A stretch of DNA of 6,972 nt from Bifidobacteriaceae bacterium (GTDB taxonomy: Bacteria; Actinomycetota; Actinomycetes; Actinomycetales; WQXJ01): positions 1 through 6,972 of the forward strand of contig JAITKC010000178.1 in NCBI GenBank assembly GCA_031278665.1. Reading direction: 5' to 3'. Positions 6,460 to 6,972 of this stretch are shown here, piece after piece. The first letter of the stretch is position 1. Each line of letters starts with the position of its first letter. Position numbers and translations under genes: made by a program. The notes beneath the pieces were generated by a model that had not been told where the DNA came from, made no database searches, and saw nothing but the letters and a program-made list of their open reading frames with translations.

Positions 6460-6972
6460 GACGGGCCGGGCCCGTCCGGGCCGGACTCCGCCCCGGCCCC
6501 GGTCCCGGCTTTCGGCAGCACCGGACGCATGATCAGCCAAGACACCCACAGCAGGGCGACGAACGGCGGCGCGCCCATGGCCAATTTGAGCGTCCCCAGC
6601 AGGGCCACCTGGCCGGCGAAGTAGAGCGGCAGCTGAACAGCCAGGCGGGCCGCGAACAACCCCGCCATCAGCCAGGTGGCCCAGGCGCCGCGGCGGACGA
6701 AGGCCGGGTCGGCCCGGAACGACTCGAGGCGGCCGGTGGCGGCGGCCGCCACCACGGCCACCGCCGGCCAGCGGACCGCAATCGAAATCAGGCAGCCGGC
6801 CAGGTAGCCGCCGTTGATCCACAGGCCGGGCGCGTAAAAGCCTTCGGCTTTGCCGCTGACCAACGCCCAGACCACGCCCAGGGCGATTCCGCCGAGCGAG
6901 GAGATCGCGCCCATCACCGACGACCGCTTGATCAGCCGGGCCGCCGCCAAAACCAGCGCCAGCCCGAACGCC
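6456..6972 (-). CDS. DUF3159 family membrane protein, 5'-truncated by window edge
   Basis: This is the C-terminal ~171 residues of a polytopic membrane protein matching my memory of the actinobacterial DUF3159 family; its function is unknown. The frame is open to the right edge. The first in-window start-like codon is a TTG at 6950, but the codons before it (Ala-Phe-Gly-Leu-Ala-Leu-Val) continue a hydrophobic helix, so the real start is outside. Hydrophobic segments follow in order: the edge helix, one near SSLGGIALGVVWALVSG, one near LWINGGYLAGCLISIAV plus the adjacent WPAVAVVAAAA, one near WLMAGLFAARLAVQLPLYF, and one near FVALLWVSWLIM. Family-like landmarks are FYAPGLWINGGY, the RWP turn, a WATWLMAGLFAARLAVQLPLY stretch, and a basic loop between helices. 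The tail is Gly/Pro-rich and polar. It is first in the visible minus-strand run, and its stop overlaps the GTG of the next gene. Confidence 0.85.
   Translation of the reverse strand, partial: AFGLALVLAAARLIKRSSVMGAISSLGGIALGVVWALVSGKAEGFYAPGLWINGGYLAGCLISIAVRWPAVAVVAAAATGRLESFRADPAFVRRGAWATWLMAGLFAARLAVQLPLYFAGQVALLGTLKLAMGAPPFVALLWVSWLIMRPVLPKAGTGAGAESGPDGPGPS

Noticed and set aside
6460..6822. 121-residue upstream extension of the GWSFG hydrolase
   Set aside because: The stretch overlaps the DUF3159 coding frame and is low-complexity; the GTG at 6459 overlapping the DUF3159 stop is the natural start.

Overview
The window is very GC-rich, densely coding DNA that looks like the chromosome of an actinomycete (Actinomycetota). 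The signs are GC-dominated third codon positions, GTG/ATG overlapping starts, a DUF3159 membrane protein (a family I know from actinobacteria) and two very large hendecad coiled-coil proteins of the Scy/FilP type known from Streptomyces. I cannot place it to genus. There is no sign of a mobile element, CRISPR array, RNA gene or phage. The largest gap between genes is 36 bases.

The left half (1-3254, plus strand) holds two adjacent coiled-coil genes. The first is cut by the window edge and ends at 1558; the second runs from 1572 to 3254. Each protein is one long helical rod built of 11-residue repeats (33-base periods at DNA level) that keep a single register for at least 30 and about 34 repeats. 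A 21-residue phase break follows, then five more hendecads, then a conserved cap of the form YLxxLRxL. The last ~158 residues of the two rods align without a gap, so the genes are paralogues. The first adds an acidic C-terminal tail with five tyrosines spaced exactly five residues apart. By analogy with Scy/FilP/DivIVA-type proteins they are probably cytoskeletal or polarity scaffolds; that role is inferred.

The right half (3291-6972, minus strand) is a compact, probably co-transcribed run, read from the right edge leftward: a DUF3159 membrane protein (cut by the right edge), an alpha/beta hydrolase with GWSFG nucleophile elbow, a second unrelated-looking alpha/beta hydrolase with GISMG elbow, and aspartate ammonia-lyase (aspA). 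The first three genes are joined by 4-base stop/start overlaps (GTGA and ATGA); aspA follows after 32 bases with its own ribosome binding site. The two units converge on a 36-base spacer holding a 7-bp hairpin that may terminate both.

No promoter is visible for either unit because both begin outside the window. AspA would interconvert L-aspartate with fumarate and ammonia; the substrates of the two hydrolases cannot be read from the sequence. The most unusual material is the paired rod proteins: their unbroken hendecad register, the shared phase break, and the confinement of aromatic residues to one hendecad position.
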